DNA from: Loktanella gaetbuli
Lineage (GTDB): Bacteria > Pseudomonadota > Alphaproteobacteria > Rhodobacterales > Rhodobacteraceae
Direction of reading: 5' to 3'
DNA length: 64,000 bases
NCBI RefSeq assembly: GCF_020531945.1
Contig: NZ_JAJATZ010000001.1
Location: forward strand, 496,001 to 560,000
Shown: piece after piece, positions 53,613 to 62,127 of the stretch
Layout: the number at the start of each line of letters is the position of its first letter
How positions within the stretch are numbered: the first letter of the stretch is position 1
Position numbers and translations under genes: made by a program
The notes under the pieces: model-generated
Told to the model about the DNA's origin: nothing
What the model saw: the letters and a program-made list of their open reading frames with translations, nothing else
Database searches by the model: none

Positions 53613-54893
53613 TTATTCCGCCGCGATGGGGCGCTTGTGCTTGATCCGGTCCTCGATCTCTCCGCGGAAGTTGCGGATCAGACCCTGGATCGGCCAAGCC
53701 GCCGCGTCGCCCAGTGCGCAGATCGTGTGGCCTTCGACCTGTTTGGTCACGTCCAGCAGCATATCGATTTCCTCGACGGCCGCTTCGCCTTTGACCAGAC
53801 GTTCCATGACGCGCATCATCCAGCCAGTGCCTTCGCGACAGGGCGTGCACTGGCCGCAGCTCTCGTGCTTGTAGAACTTGGACAGCCGCCAGATCGCTTT
53901 GATCATGTCGGTACTCTGGTCCATCACGATGACCGCCGCCGTGCCCAGACCGGACCGCTGTTCGCGCAGCCAGTCGAAATCCATGATTGCGCCGTCCATC
54001 TGTTCCGCCGTCAGACACGGCACGGATGATCCGCCCGGGATCACCGCCTTGAGGTTTTTCCACCCGCCACGGATGCCGCCGCAGTGCTTGTCGATCAGTT
54101 CCTGAAACGGGATCGACATCTCTTCTTCGACGACGCAGGGGTTGTTGACGTGACCGGAAATCGCAAACAGCTTGGTGCCCGCGTTGTTCGGTCGGCCCAT
54201 GCCTGCGAACCATGCACCGCCACGGCGCAGGATCGTCGGCACTACAGCGATTGATTCGACATTGTTCACCGTGGTCGGGCAGCCATACAGACCCGCGCCC
54301 GCCGGGAAGGGCGGCTTCATCCGGGGCATACCCTTTTTGCCTTCGAGCGATTCCAGCAGCGCGGTTTCCTCGCCGCAGATATAGGCACCGGCACCGTGCG
54401 CCAGATAGATGTCGAAATCCCAGCCGGAACCACAGGCGTTCGGTCCGACCAGACCCGCGTCATAGGCTTCGTCGATGGCGTTTTGCAGCGCCTCTTTTTC
54501 GCGGATGTATTCGCCGCGAATGTAGATGTAGCAAGCATGGGCCTGCATCGCGAAACTGGCAATCAGGCAGCCTTCGATCAGCGTATGCGGATCGTGGCGC
54601 ATGATTTCGCGGTCCTTGCAGGTGCCGGGTTCCGATTCGTCAGCGTTCACAACCAGATAGCTGGGACGACCATCCGATTCCTTGGGCATGAAGGACCATT
54701 TCAGGCCCGTCGGGAAACCCGCACCGCCACGACCACGCAGACCGGATGCCTTCATCTCGTCGACGATCCAGTCCTTGCCCTTGGCGATGATATCCTTGGT
54801 TCCGTCCCAATGGCCACGCGCCTGCGCGCCCTTGAGCGAGCGGTCATGCATCCCGTAAAGGTTCGTGAAAATGCGGTCCTGATCTTGCAACAT
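53613..54893 (-). CDS. nuoF: NADH-quinone oxidoreductase subunit F
   Basis: 426 residues. GRGGAGFPTG at 54-63 binds FMN/NADH, and ESCGQCTPCREGT near 350 ligates N3. It accepts electrons from NADH. ATG at 54893; the frame open to 54908 adds only five residues. Preceded by the DUF5337-like gene with a 39-base gap. Confidence 0.97.
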   Translation of the reverse strand: MLQDQDRIFTNLYGMHDRSLKGAQARGHWDGTKDIIAKGKDWIVDEMKASGLRGRGGAGFPTGLKWSFMPKESDGRPSYLVVNADESEPGTCKDREIMRHDPHTLIEGCLIASFAMQAHACYIYIRGEYIREKEALQNAIDEAYDAGLVGPNACGSGWDFDIYLAHGAGAYICGEETALLESLEGKKGMPRMKPPFPAGAGLYGCPTTVNNVESIAVVPTILRRGGAWFAGMGRPNNAGTKLFAISGHVNNPCVVEEEMSIPFQELIDKHCGGIRGGWKNLKAVIPGGSSVPCLTAEQMDGAIMDFDWLREQRSGLGTAAVIVMDQSTDMIKAIWRLSKFYKHESCGQCTPCREGTGWMMRVMERLVKGEAAVEEIDMLLDVTKQVEGHTICALGDAAAWPIQGLIRNFRGEIEDRIKHKRPIAAE

Positions 54894-54932
54894 GGTGCGG
54901 GTCCTCAAGTTCTGGTTGGCGTGTTGCGCCCG

Positions 54933-55142
54933 TTACCGCGTCTTTTGCCAGATTCTGACGGTGACAACCAGTGACCAAATGAACGCAGCCAGGGAGATGA
55001 GGTAGAACAGGATTTCAAACCGCGGTGCCAGCCCCGTCACGGCCACCAACCACGGCGCGAGGATCGCCAGCAAACCCGCGCCAGCGATGACAAGGGCGGC
55101 GATCCGCCCCTGTCGCGTTGTATCGTCTGTGTGATTCGACAT
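54933..55142 (-). CDS. Small membrane protein, DUF5337-like
   Basis: 69 residues, two membrane helices (about 14-34 and 43-63). It resembles DUF5337, found next to nuoF in Rhodobacteraceae. Three bases after the gene encoding the helix-hairpin-helix membrane protein. Function unknown; a complex I assembly or stability role is only inferred from place. Confidence 0.7.
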   Translation of the reverse strand: MSNHTDDTTRQGRIAALVIAGAGLLAILAPWLVAVTGLAPRFEILFYLISLAAFIWSLVVTVRIWQKTR

Positions 55143-55145
55143 GGT

Positions 55146-56054
55146 TTAGTAGACGCCGCCCTTGTCGACCTTCTTGGAAAATTCCGTATCGCCACCGGCG
55201 GCCAGGATCTTTGCCTGGGACACCCAGTTGTCCCGGCTCGCGCGGCCCTTGAACCCTTCGAGGTTGCTGTCGACCCAGGCCAGTTCCTTGTCCGTCCAGG
55301 ACGCTACCTGATCGAAGTGATAGATGCCCATACCGTGCAGCATGGTTTCCATCTTGGGGCCGACGCCTTTGATTTCCTTCAGGTTATCGGGGCCACCTTC
55401 ACGCGCCTGATCCAGCAGCTTGGGCTTGTCGGCATCAGACGGCGCTGCCTCGACCGATGCGGTGCCGGGCTTGCCGGGCTTTGCCTTGACGGGTGCGGCA
55501 GCGGCGGGCTTGGCCTCGACGACCGATGCGCCTGCGTCGCCGGACACTTCGCTTGCGATACCGCCAGCGGCGCCAGCCCCTGCATGCACTGTCCGCGCAT
55601 TCGGGTCGCCTGCAACCGATGTTCCGGCCTTCGGGGCTGATGCAGCGGCGCTTTCGTTGGCCGGTGTTGCACTGACGGCCTTGGTCTCTGCAGTGCTGGA
55701 TTTGCCGGCGGTTTCGGGTGTCGCGGCAGTTGCACCCGCCGCGACCACGGGAGAGGTCGCCGTGGTTGCAGGCGCATGGCCAACGCCATGTGCTGCGGCA
55801 CCTGCGGCACGCGCTGCTGCGTCTGCGCCGATCGGTTCGCCCTTGGATGTGAGGCCGGGCTGGGTGTTGCGACCCGCAGGTTCACGCCATCCCAACCACA
55901 GCACCACGGCCACGATCACCGCCACCAGTCCGGCGATGAACAATGCCGCGATAAATCCCGTGCTAAAAACAGCCAGCGCGACGCCACCTGCGATCAGACC
56001 AAACACCCCGGCCACGACCAGGATGCCCAATTCCTTTGGTGCAGTTGTTTTCAT
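55146..56054 (-). CDS. Membrane protein with C-terminal helix-hairpin-helix-like module
   Basis: 302 residues from ATG at 56054. Two membrane helices (about 9-30 and 33-53), then an Ala/Thr/Pro-rich low-complexity region (about 60-220), then a compact module with LKEIKGVGPKMETMLHGMGI and WTDKELAWVDSNL. The same module forms the end of NuoE next door (IKGVGPKIE, HFDQ, WVDxxL, W). The H3TH/HhH-like signature is often called a predicted nuclease, but no catalytic residues are seen. Role unknown. Confidence 0.72.
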   Translation of the reverse strand: MKTTAPKELGILVVAGVFGLIAGGVALAVFSTGFIAALFIAGLVAVIVAVVLWLGWREPAGRNTQPGLTSKGEPIGADAAARAAGAAAHGVGHAPATTATSPVVAAGATAATPETAGKSSTAETKAVSATPANESAAASAPKAGTSVAGDPNARTVHAGAGAAGGIASEVSGDAGASVVEAKPAAAAPVKAKPGKPGTASVEAAPSDADKPKLLDQAREGGPDNLKEIKGVGPKMETMLHGMGIYHFDQVASWTDKELAWVDSNLEGFKGRASRDNWVSQAKILAAGGDTEFSKKVDKGGVY

Positions 56055-56128
56055 TTGCAATTCCCCCTGCAAGTCACACGAACCCACAAGGTCCGGTATT
56101 TTCAAATGCCGTCAACGCGCAGCGCAAA

Positions 56129-56150
56129 AAGACGGCCCTAGGGCCGTCTT
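56129..56150 (-). terminator. Terminator after nuoE
   Basis: A perfect 22-base palindrome, AAGACGGCCC (56129-56138) with GGGCCGTCTT (56141-56150), followed on the minus strand by a U run (A5 at 56126-56130). It lies 47 bases after the nuoE stop. Confidence 0.85.
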
Positions 56151-56196
56151 AAAGCAACTTTTACGTGAGACATAGAATTTTTGCGAACCGCAGGGT

Positions 56197-57606
56197 TTAC
56201 TCGGCCCCAAGGACCTTGGCTTGACCGACCCAATCGTCGCGCAGAATGCGGCCCTTGAACTTGAGCCGCGTATCGACCCAGGCCATTTCGGCGGTCGTCC
56301 AGGCCGCAATCTGGTCGAAATGGTAAAAACCCAATTCGTGCAGAATGCCTTCGATCTTGGGCCCGACACCCTTGATCCGTTTCAGATCATCAGGACCGCC
56401 ATCGCGCGGCGCGTCCAGGGTCACGGGTTTTTCCTCGACCACGCCTTCCAGCGGGTTATCAGCGGCTGTCGCCGGTTTGGCCGTCGCCGCACCGGGAACA
56501 CCCGTTCCATCCGTCCTATCAGCAGATGATGCAGCGGCACCCGTCACGGCCCCTGCACCGGCCTTGCGGGGTCCGGGTGCGGGCGTGTCCGACCCATCCT
56601 TGCCTGCCGCACCTTTCAAGGTTGCAGAGGCACCTTTTGCATCGGTGGTGGACGCACGCTTGGACGCAGCCTTGGTATCGGTCTTTACCTTGGGGGCGAC
56701 GCTGCCTTCGGCCGGTTTGGCCGCGGTTGCATCGGCTGGCGACTCGCCCGGGGCCTCGGCTGTGCCGTCAGAGGCAGCACCCACATTGCGCGGCGCGGGT
56801 GCATCACCGCTGACCCGACCACCCTGTTTGCCATCAGGCCCCTCGGGCGACATCAGGTCATCACGTGCAGCGGCCCTGGTGTTCTTGTCTGCGGCCTTTG
56901 CGGTGTTCCAGGGCGTCAACAGCGGCACTTCGGTGCCGTCGATGCGTTTCAGCGTGTCACCGATATCAACGGCCAGTTGCGCACTGGCGTTGTACTGTGC
57001 CTTGCCGCTGTCATGATCCTTGAGGCTGGTCAGGCCGGACAACGGTTCGGACGCGAAACGCCCATTCTGCGGGCCGGGCACCGGCACCTCGCCCGCGGCC
57101 ATGCGGTCAATCAGGTCAGACAGCTTTTCGGCGGTCAGATCCTCGTAATAGTCCTTGCCGATCTGGGCCATCGGCGCGTTGGCGCAGGACCCCAGGCATT
57201 CGACCTCTTCCCACGAAAACTTGCCGTCAGCGGACAGTTGATGCGGCTTGGGGGCGATCTTGTCCTTGCAGACGCTGATCAGGTCCTCGGCGTTGCAGAT
57301 CATGCACGACAGCGTGCCGCAAACCTGAATATGCGCCACGGAACCAACGGGTTGCAGCTGGAACATAAAGTAGAACGTCGCCACCTCGAGGACACGGATA
57401 TATTCCATGCCCAGAAATTTGGCCACGTACTCGATGGCGGGTCGTGTCAGCCAGCCTTCTTGTTCCTGCGCGCGCCACAGCAGCGGAATCACCGCGCTCG
57501 CCTGCCGCCCTTCGGGAAACTTGGTCATCTGACCTTCGGCCCAAGCCTTGTTGGCGTCGGTAAAGGCAAAGGTTTCAGGCTGGTCGTGATACAGGCGTCG
57601 CAGCAT
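56197..57606 (-). CDS. nuoE: NADH-quinone oxidoreductase subunit E with C-terminal extension
   Basis: 469 residues, more than twice the normal size. Residues 1-165 are NuoE, with the 2Fe-2S cysteines 96, 101, 137 and 141 (CGTLSC; CLGSC). A Lys/Ala/Pro/Gly-rich linker of about 230 residues follows, then an HhH-like module from about 400 with DLKRIKGVGPKIEGI and WTTAEMAWVDTRL, matching the membrane protein next door. The N-terminal part receives electrons with NuoF. The extension's role is unknown. The same extension is widespread in alphaproteobacterial NuoE. Confidence 0.93.
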   Translation of the reverse strand: MLRRLYHDQPETFAFTDANKAWAEGQMTKFPEGRQASAVIPLLWRAQEQEGWLTRPAIEYVAKFLGMEYIRVLEVATFYFMFQLQPVGSVAHIQVCGTLSCMICNAEDLISVCKDKIAPKPHQLSADGKFSWEEVECLGSCANAPMAQIGKDYYEDLTAEKLSDLIDRMAAGEVPVPGPQNGRFASEPLSGLTSLKDHDSGKAQYNASAQLAVDIGDTLKRIDGTEVPLLTPWNTAKAADKNTRAAARDDLMSPEGPDGKQGGRVSGDAPAPRNVGAASDGTAEAPGESPADATAAKPAEGSVAPKVKTDTKAASKRASTTDAKGASATLKGAAGKDGSDTPAPGPRKAGAGAVTGAAASSADRTDGTGVPGAATAKPATAADNPLEGVVEEKPVTLDAPRDGGPDDLKRIKGVGPKIEGILHELGFYHFDQIAAWTTAEMAWVDTRLKFKGRILRDDWVGQAKVLGAE

Positions 57607-57653
57607 GGTCAGGGTCTTTCAGGTCTTTTTCAGGCAGATCGTCAGAGGTCGGA

Positions 57654-57995
57654 TCAAATGCAGCGGTCGCTTACCACACGGATGGAACTGTCGCCAGAGA
57701 CCTCGACCCGGCCCTCGCTTTCGAGTTGCGGAATAAGCGATCCCAGCTCTGCCTGGCTGATCGTGGCGTCATTCAGAACGGCACCGGCGTTGGCAGTGGT
57801 CAGCTCGCAGCCATTGGCCTCGATGCCCTGCACCAGACGTTCCTTTGCGGTCAGCAACGCGGGCTGCTGGATCGTGGGTGGCGGGGCCACGCGGTCCATC
57901 GGATCAGCCGGCATGTTGTTGCCCAAACGCGGGATGCCAGGTGAACAGGCGGCCATACCGGCCAATGCGGTCGCTGCGATAACAAAGCGGATCAT
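57654..57995 (-). CDS. Small lipoprotein between nuoD and nuoE
   Basis: 113 residues; lipobox at Cys17 (GMAAC). A Pro-rich linker leads to a helical C-terminal domain with cysteines in GCELT and DRCI. Overlaps nuoD by four bases, so part of the nuo transcript. Family unknown to me; similar proteins sit here in relatives. Function unknown. Confidence 0.75.
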   Translation of the reverse strand: MIRFVIAATALAGMAACSPGIPRLGNNMPADPMDRVAPPPTIQQPALLTAKERLVQGIEANGCELTTANAGAVLNDATISQAELGSLIPQLESEGRVEVSGDSSIRVVSDRCI

Positions 57996-59230
57996 CTGTC
58001 AATTTCTCCGAAAACGACGTCCATCGTGCCGATAATCGCGGCGACGTCCGCCAGTTGGTGCCCTTTGGCGACATGATCCATCGCTTGCAGGTGCAGGTAA
58101 CCCGGCGCGCGCAGTTTTGCGCGATAGGGCTTGTTGGTGCCGTCAGCCACCAGATACACGCCGAATTCGCCCTTGGGGGCCTCGACCGCGGCGTAAACCT
58201 CACCTGCGGGCACGTGGAACCCTTCGGTGTAAAGTTTGAAGTGGTGGATCAGGCTTTCCATGTCGGTTTTCATCTGACTACGTGTCGGCGGGGTCATTTT
58301 ACCGCGGGCCATCACGTCACCCTTTTCCACGCGCAGCTTTTCGCAGGCCTGACGCATGATGTGGATCGACTGGCGCATCTCTTCCATCCGGCAGAGGTAG
58401 CGATCGTAGCAATCGCCGTTCTTGCCGACAGGGATCTGGAATTCAAATTCGTCATAGCATTCATAGGGTTGCGCACGCCGCAAATCCCACGCAAGGCCGG
58501 ATCCCCGCGCCATCACGCCAGAGAATCCCCACTCCTGGATTTCCTCTTCGGTCACGATGCCGATGTCGGCATTACGCTGCTTGAAAATCCGGTTTTCGGT
58601 CAGCAATCCGTCGATGTCGGCCAGCACGCGCGGGAAGTCCTGACACCAGGTGTCGATATCCTCGACCAGCTGGTCGGGCAGGTCCTGATGCACGCCGCCG
58701 GGGCGGAAATAATTGGCGTGCAGACGCGCACCGCAGGCGCGTTCGTAGAACACCATCAGTTTTTCGCGTTCCTCGAATCCCCACAGCGGCGGCGTCAGCG
58801 CGCCGACGTCCATCGCCTGTGTGGTCACGTTCAGCAGGTGCGACAGGATGCGGCCAATCTCGGAAAACAGGACACGGATCAGCTGTGCCCGGCGCGGCAC
58901 CTCGGTCTTGGTCAGCCGTTCGATGGCCAGACACCAGGCGTGTTCCTGGTTCATCGGACTGACGTAATCCAGCCGGTCGAAATACGGCAGGTTCTGCAGG
59001 TAGGTCCGGCTTTCCATCAGCTTTTCGGTGCCACGGTGCAGCAGACCGATATGCGGATCGCAGCGTTCGACGATTTCGCCGTCCAGTTCCAGCACCAGAC
59101 GCAACACGCCGTGGGCCGCAGGGTGCTGCGGACCAAAGTTGATGTTGAAATTGCGGATTTGCTGTTCACCCGTGCGCGCGTCCGTGGACCCGTCGTCGTA
59201 GGTGTTTACACGAATATCACCGTCCATCAT
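57992..59230 (-). CDS. nuoD: NADH-quinone oxidoreductase subunit D
   Basis: 412 residues. NFGPQHPAAHGVLRL and HRGTEKL near the start, LDYVSPMNQEHAW, are the quinone-site signatures; His and Tyr there bind ubiquinone. NuoD is the hydrogenase-derived subunit. Its start overlaps nuoC by four bases. Confidence 0.97.
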   Translation of the reverse strand: MMDGDIRVNTYDDGSTDARTGEQQIRNFNINFGPQHPAAHGVLRLVLELDGEIVERCDPHIGLLHRGTEKLMESRTYLQNLPYFDRLDYVSPMNQEHAWCLAIERLTKTEVPRRAQLIRVLFSEIGRILSHLLNVTTQAMDVGALTPPLWGFEEREKLMVFYERACGARLHANYFRPGGVHQDLPDQLVEDIDTWCQDFPRVLADIDGLLTENRIFKQRNADIGIVTEEEIQEWGFSGVMARGSGLAWDLRRAQPYECYDEFEFQIPVGKNGDCYDRYLCRMEEMRQSIHIMRQACEKLRVEKGDVMARGKMTPPTRSQMKTDMESLIHHFKLYTEGFHVPAGEVYAAVEAPKGEFGVYLVADGTNKPYRAKLRAPGYLHLQAMDHVAKGHQLADVAAIIGTMDVVFGEIDR

Positions 59231-59862
59231 TTCGCGGCCTCCTTGGCCTTTTCGTCGCCGGGCATGATATATTCCGCCCCCTCCCAGGGGGACATGAAAT
59301 CAAACTGGCGGTATTCCTGCACGAGGCTCACGGGTTCATACACGACGCGCTTTTGCTTTTCGTCATAACGCACCTCGGTGTAGCCGGTGGTCGGGAAATC
59401 CTTGCGCAGCGGGTGGCCGCGGAAACCGTAGTCGGTCAGCAGGCGCCGCAGATCGGGATGGCCCGAAAACAGGATGCCGAACATGTCGAACACTTCGCGC
59501 TCGAACCAGTTGGCACTGGGGTGCACGGAAATGATCGACGGCACCATGTCCTCTTCGCGGATGTCGACCTTCAACCGGATACGCTGGTTCTGATACATGG
59601 ACAGAAAATGATAGACGACTTCGAACCGCTTGGGCCGCTCGGGGTGGTCGACGGCGGTGATATCGACCAGTGTCGAAAACTTGCACGCCGGATCGTTCTT
59701 CAGAAACTCGACAAAGCCCACGATGTTCGCCACCGCGACCTTGATCGTCAGTTCACCAAAGGCCACGTCCCAGGACAGCACACAGTCATTGCGTTTCAGT
59801 TCCAGGTGCTGGCCCAGTTCGCTCAGGGCTTGGGTCTGCGCGTTTGCAGGTGTCTGGCTCAT
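59227..59862 (-). CDS. nuoC: NADH-quinone oxidoreductase subunit C
   Basis: 211 residues. ERPKRFEVVYHFLSM and EREVFDMFGILFSGHPDLRR are the family signatures. ATG at 59862 is preferred to 59874. Overlaps the exported protein gene and nuoD by four bases each. Confidence 0.96.
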   Translation of the reverse strand: MSQTPANAQTQALSELGQHLELKRNDCVLSWDVAFGELTIKVAVANIVGFVEFLKNDPACKFSTLVDITAVDHPERPKRFEVVYHFLSMYQNQRIRLKVDIREEDMVPSIISVHPSANWFEREVFDMFGILFSGHPDLRRLLTDYGFRGHPLRKDFPTTGYTEVRYDEKQKRVVYEPVSLVQEYRQFDFMSPWEGAEYIMPGDEKAKEAAK

Positions 59863-60329
59863 GATAGGTTGCACTCCATCGCGGATGTGAGGTTTGTCCA
59901 GCCGCCGCCCATGACACGGACGTCGTTGACGTATTGATTGCCCTGCGTGTCCGCCACGTCGATCGTGACAGCGGCCAATGTGCCACGGTCTGCAGATACC
60001 GGCGGCGTGGGGGCGTAGAAACTGAAATCGCGGCTTTCGCCGGGGGCAATCGTATCGGGGATGTACGATCCGATATCATCGCTCAGGACGATTTCGCCAG
60101 CGACACTGAAATCCCATGCGATGCGGATGCCGTTGATGGGCCAGTCCAGATCGTTCCTGACGGTAACCGCGATACGATGCGTTCCCGCTTCGGTCTGCAC
60201 CAGCGCCGCATTCTGCAACGGCACCTGTGCTGCCAGACAGGCCCGCCGGGCATCATGCGCGGCACCGGCCTGCACTGCCACCGGGACCAGCGACACGGTG
60301 GTCGCGGACAGTATGGCCGCACGCAGCAT
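59859..60329 (-). CDS. Exported hypothetical protein between nuoB and nuoC
   Basis: 156 residues. Signal peptide cleaved near VQA-GA (residue 21). The mature part looks like a beta-sandwich of about 110 residues (TVRNDLDWPINGIRIAWDFS, ESRDFSFYAP) with cysteines 31 and near the end that could pair. Overlaps nuoB by one base (TGATG) and nuoC by four. The frame to 60452 is spurious. Function unknown. Confidence 0.7.
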   Translation of the reverse strand: MLRAAILSATTVSLVPVAVQAGAAHDARRACLAAQVPLQNAALVQTEAGTHRIAVTVRNDLDWPINGIRIAWDFSVAGEIVLSDDIGSYIPDTIAPGESRDFSFYAPTPPVSADRGTLAAVTIDVADTQGNQYVNDVRVMGGGWTNLTSAMECNLS

Positions 60330-60862
60330 CAGCGAACGATTGTTCCGGTGCGGCGGATCTTGCGCTGCAATTGCAGGATACCGTACAGCAGCGCCTCGGC
60401 CGTTGGCGGGCATCCGGGTACATAGATGTCGACCGGCACGATGCGGTCGCATCCGCGCACGACGGAATAGCTGTAGTGATAATAGCCGCCGCCATTCGCA
60501 CAGGACCCCATCGAGATCACATAGCGGGGTTCCGGCATCTGGTCATAGACCTTGCGCAGCGCGGGGGCCATCTTGTTGGTCAGGGTTCCGGCCACAATCA
60601 TCAGGTCGGACTGACGCGGGGACGCCCGCGGCGCTGTGCCGAACCGTTCCAGATCATAGCGCGGCATCGAGGTGTGCATCATCTCGACCGCGCAACAGGC
60701 CAGACCGAATGTCATCCAGTGCAGCGATCCGGTGCGCGCCCAGTTGATCATGTCCGCCGTCGAGGTCACGAGAAACCCCTTGTCGGTCAATTCCTTGTTC
60801 AGGGCCTGTGTGCCGACCTCGCGGTCGAAACCCGCATCGTTAACACCTGTCGCGATACCCAT
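60329..60862 (-). CDS. nuoB: NADH-quinone oxidoreductase subunit B
   Basis: 177 residues. The N2 cluster cysteines are the pair Cys56-Cys57 (LACCAVE), Cys121 (GSCANGG) and Cys151 (VPGCPP). N2 passes electrons to quinone. Separated from nuoA by 122 bases with a stable hairpin. Confidence 0.97.
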   Translation of the reverse strand: MGIATGVNDAGFDREVGTQALNKELTDKGFLVTSTADMINWARTGSLHWMTFGLACCAVEMMHTSMPRYDLERFGTAPRASPRQSDLMIVAGTLTNKMAPALRKVYDQMPEPRYVISMGSCANGGGYYHYSYSVVRGCDRIVPVDIYVPGCPPTAEALLYGILQLQRKIRRTGTIVR

Positions 60863-60912
60863 GGTCGCTCACTCCTGCCAGTAAGATCGTGCTGGGCACC
60901 CTCGCCCGTCAT

Positions 60913-60948
60913 CCTTGGACCTATGACCGGCGCTGTCAGAGGTCAAGG
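60913..60948 (-). promoter_or_regulatory. Long hairpin between nuoA and nuoB
   Basis: CCTTG, ACCT and TGAC (60913-60927) pair with GTCA, AGGT and CAAGG (60935-60948), 13 bp with one bulge and one mismatch and a 7-base loop. It fills part of the 122-base gap; no gene is seen there. It might protect or process the mRNA between the two genes. Confidence 0.4.
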
Positions 60949-60984
60949 CGACACCCTGTCCCGCACCAGCCGCATGGGCCGGGA

Positions 60985-61350
60985 TCACTCCCAGTCCAGC
61001 GCGCCCTTTTTCCATTCGTAGGCAAAACCTGCGGTCAGCACCGCGAGGAACACCATCATCGACCAGAACGCCGTCATCGAGATATCCTGAAACGCCACCG
61101 CCCAAGGAAACAGGAACGCCACCTCAAGGTCGAAAATGATGAACAAAATCGACACGAGGTAGAAACGCACATCGAATTTCATCCGTGCGTCGTCAAAGGC
61201 ATTGAAGCCGCATTCATAGGCCGACACCTTTTCCGGGTCCGGGTTGCGCACGGCAACAACGGCAGCTGCCAGTATCAGGATCAGCCCCAATGCAATGGCA
61301 AGACCCAGAAAGATCATGATCGGCAAATATTCGGACAGCAGAAATTCCAT
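60985..61350 (-). CDS. nuoA: NADH-quinone oxidoreductase subunit A
   Basis: 121 residues with three membrane helices. SAYECGFNAF holds the conserved loop cysteine near the quinone site; VRFYLVSILFIIFDLEVAFL is the second helix signature. ATG at 61350. First gene of the complex I locus. Confidence 0.97.
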   Translation of the reverse strand: MEFLLSEYLPIMIFLGLAIALGLILILAAAVVAVRNPDPEKVSAYECGFNAFDDARMKFDVRFYLVSILFIIFDLEVAFLFPWAVAFQDISMTAFWSMMVFLAVLTAGFAYEWKKGALDWE

Positions 61351-61400
61351 TGCGGAACGCCCCTTTGGCTTGCGGGCCACTGGCCCGGTTGGTTGGCAAG

Positions 61401-61429
61401 GGTTTAGTCCGCTGCCGGGACAGGGTCAA
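61401..61429 (-). promoter_or_regulatory. Promoter for nuo locus
   Basis: On the minus strand TTGACC (61429-61424) and TAAACC (61406-61401) are 17 bases apart, ending 50 bases before the nuoA ATG. A GGGCC/GGCCC hairpin (61374-61386) lies in the leader. Pattern match only, but well spaced and placed. Confidence 0.55.
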
Positions 61430-61470
61430 CTGCACCCGCCGCGCAAATTCCATGCAGACCGTCGCACGAC

Positions 61471-62127
61471 CTAGCTGTCCGGCAATGGCCAGGGGTCATA
61501 GAAATCCTGCGGATAAAATAGATCGGCGTCCTTCATCGCCACGCCCCATGCGGGCCGCTGCGACAATCGGTCGATCCAGTCTGCAACATGGGGAAACGGA
61601 TCAAGCCGCACGAATTTCTGCCCCATGCCCACGGCCTGTGCCACGCCGATATCGGCGGCGGAAAACGTGCCCAGCATGTAGTCCCCCTGCGCCAGAACGT
61701 CCTCCAGCACGCCGATGGTCTTGGCCAGACGCTTTGATTCCAGCTGCATGATGATCGGGCTGCGCATGTGGTCCTCGCGCAGCATCAGGTGCTGCTGGGT
61801 CAGATTTGCGCAGTGCTGGCTGATCGTTTCGGCGTAATGCACCCATTGCAGCCATTGCGCCCGCTGCGCGTGGCCTGCAGGCCTGCCCAAGCTGTCGGGC
61901 GAAAACCGTTCGCACAATACCTCGGCGATGGCCCCGCTCTCGAACAGGGCAACACCGTCGATTTCCAGCGCAGGCACACGGCCTGCGGGATTCAGCGACA
62001 GGTAGCCCGGTTCGCGCAGGCTCTTGTCCAGCGCGTAGTTCACCAGCGTGTAATCCACGCCCAGCTCTTCCAGCAGCCACAGGGTCCGGACCGAGCGCGT
62101 GCCGGGGCTATGGTGCAGACGGATCAT
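61471..62127 (-). CDS. Glutathione S-transferase family protein
   Basis: 218 residues. N-terminal thioredoxin-like domain with SPGTRSVRTLWLLEELGVDY and the ALFESGAI glutathione-binding block; C-terminal all-helical domain. Conjugates glutathione or has a related activity; subclass not decidable. It overlaps the carboxylase gene by four bases, so the pair is coupled. Confidence 0.88.
   Translation of the reverse strand: MIRLHHSPGTRSVRTLWLLEELGVDYTLVNYALDKSLREPGYLSLNPAGRVPALEIDGVALFESGAIAEVLCERFSPDSLGRPAGHAQRAQWLQWVHYAETISQHCANLTQQHLMLREDHMRSPIIMQLESKRLAKTIGVLEDVLAQGDYMLGTFSAADIGVAQAVGMGQKFVRLDPFPHVADWIDRLSQRPAWGVAMKDADLFYPQDFYDPWPLPDS

Noticed and set aside
60869..61105. A minus-strand 78-codon frame between nuoB and nuoA
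   Set aside because: It overlaps most of the nuoA 3' end in another frame, has no SD and no family resemblance.
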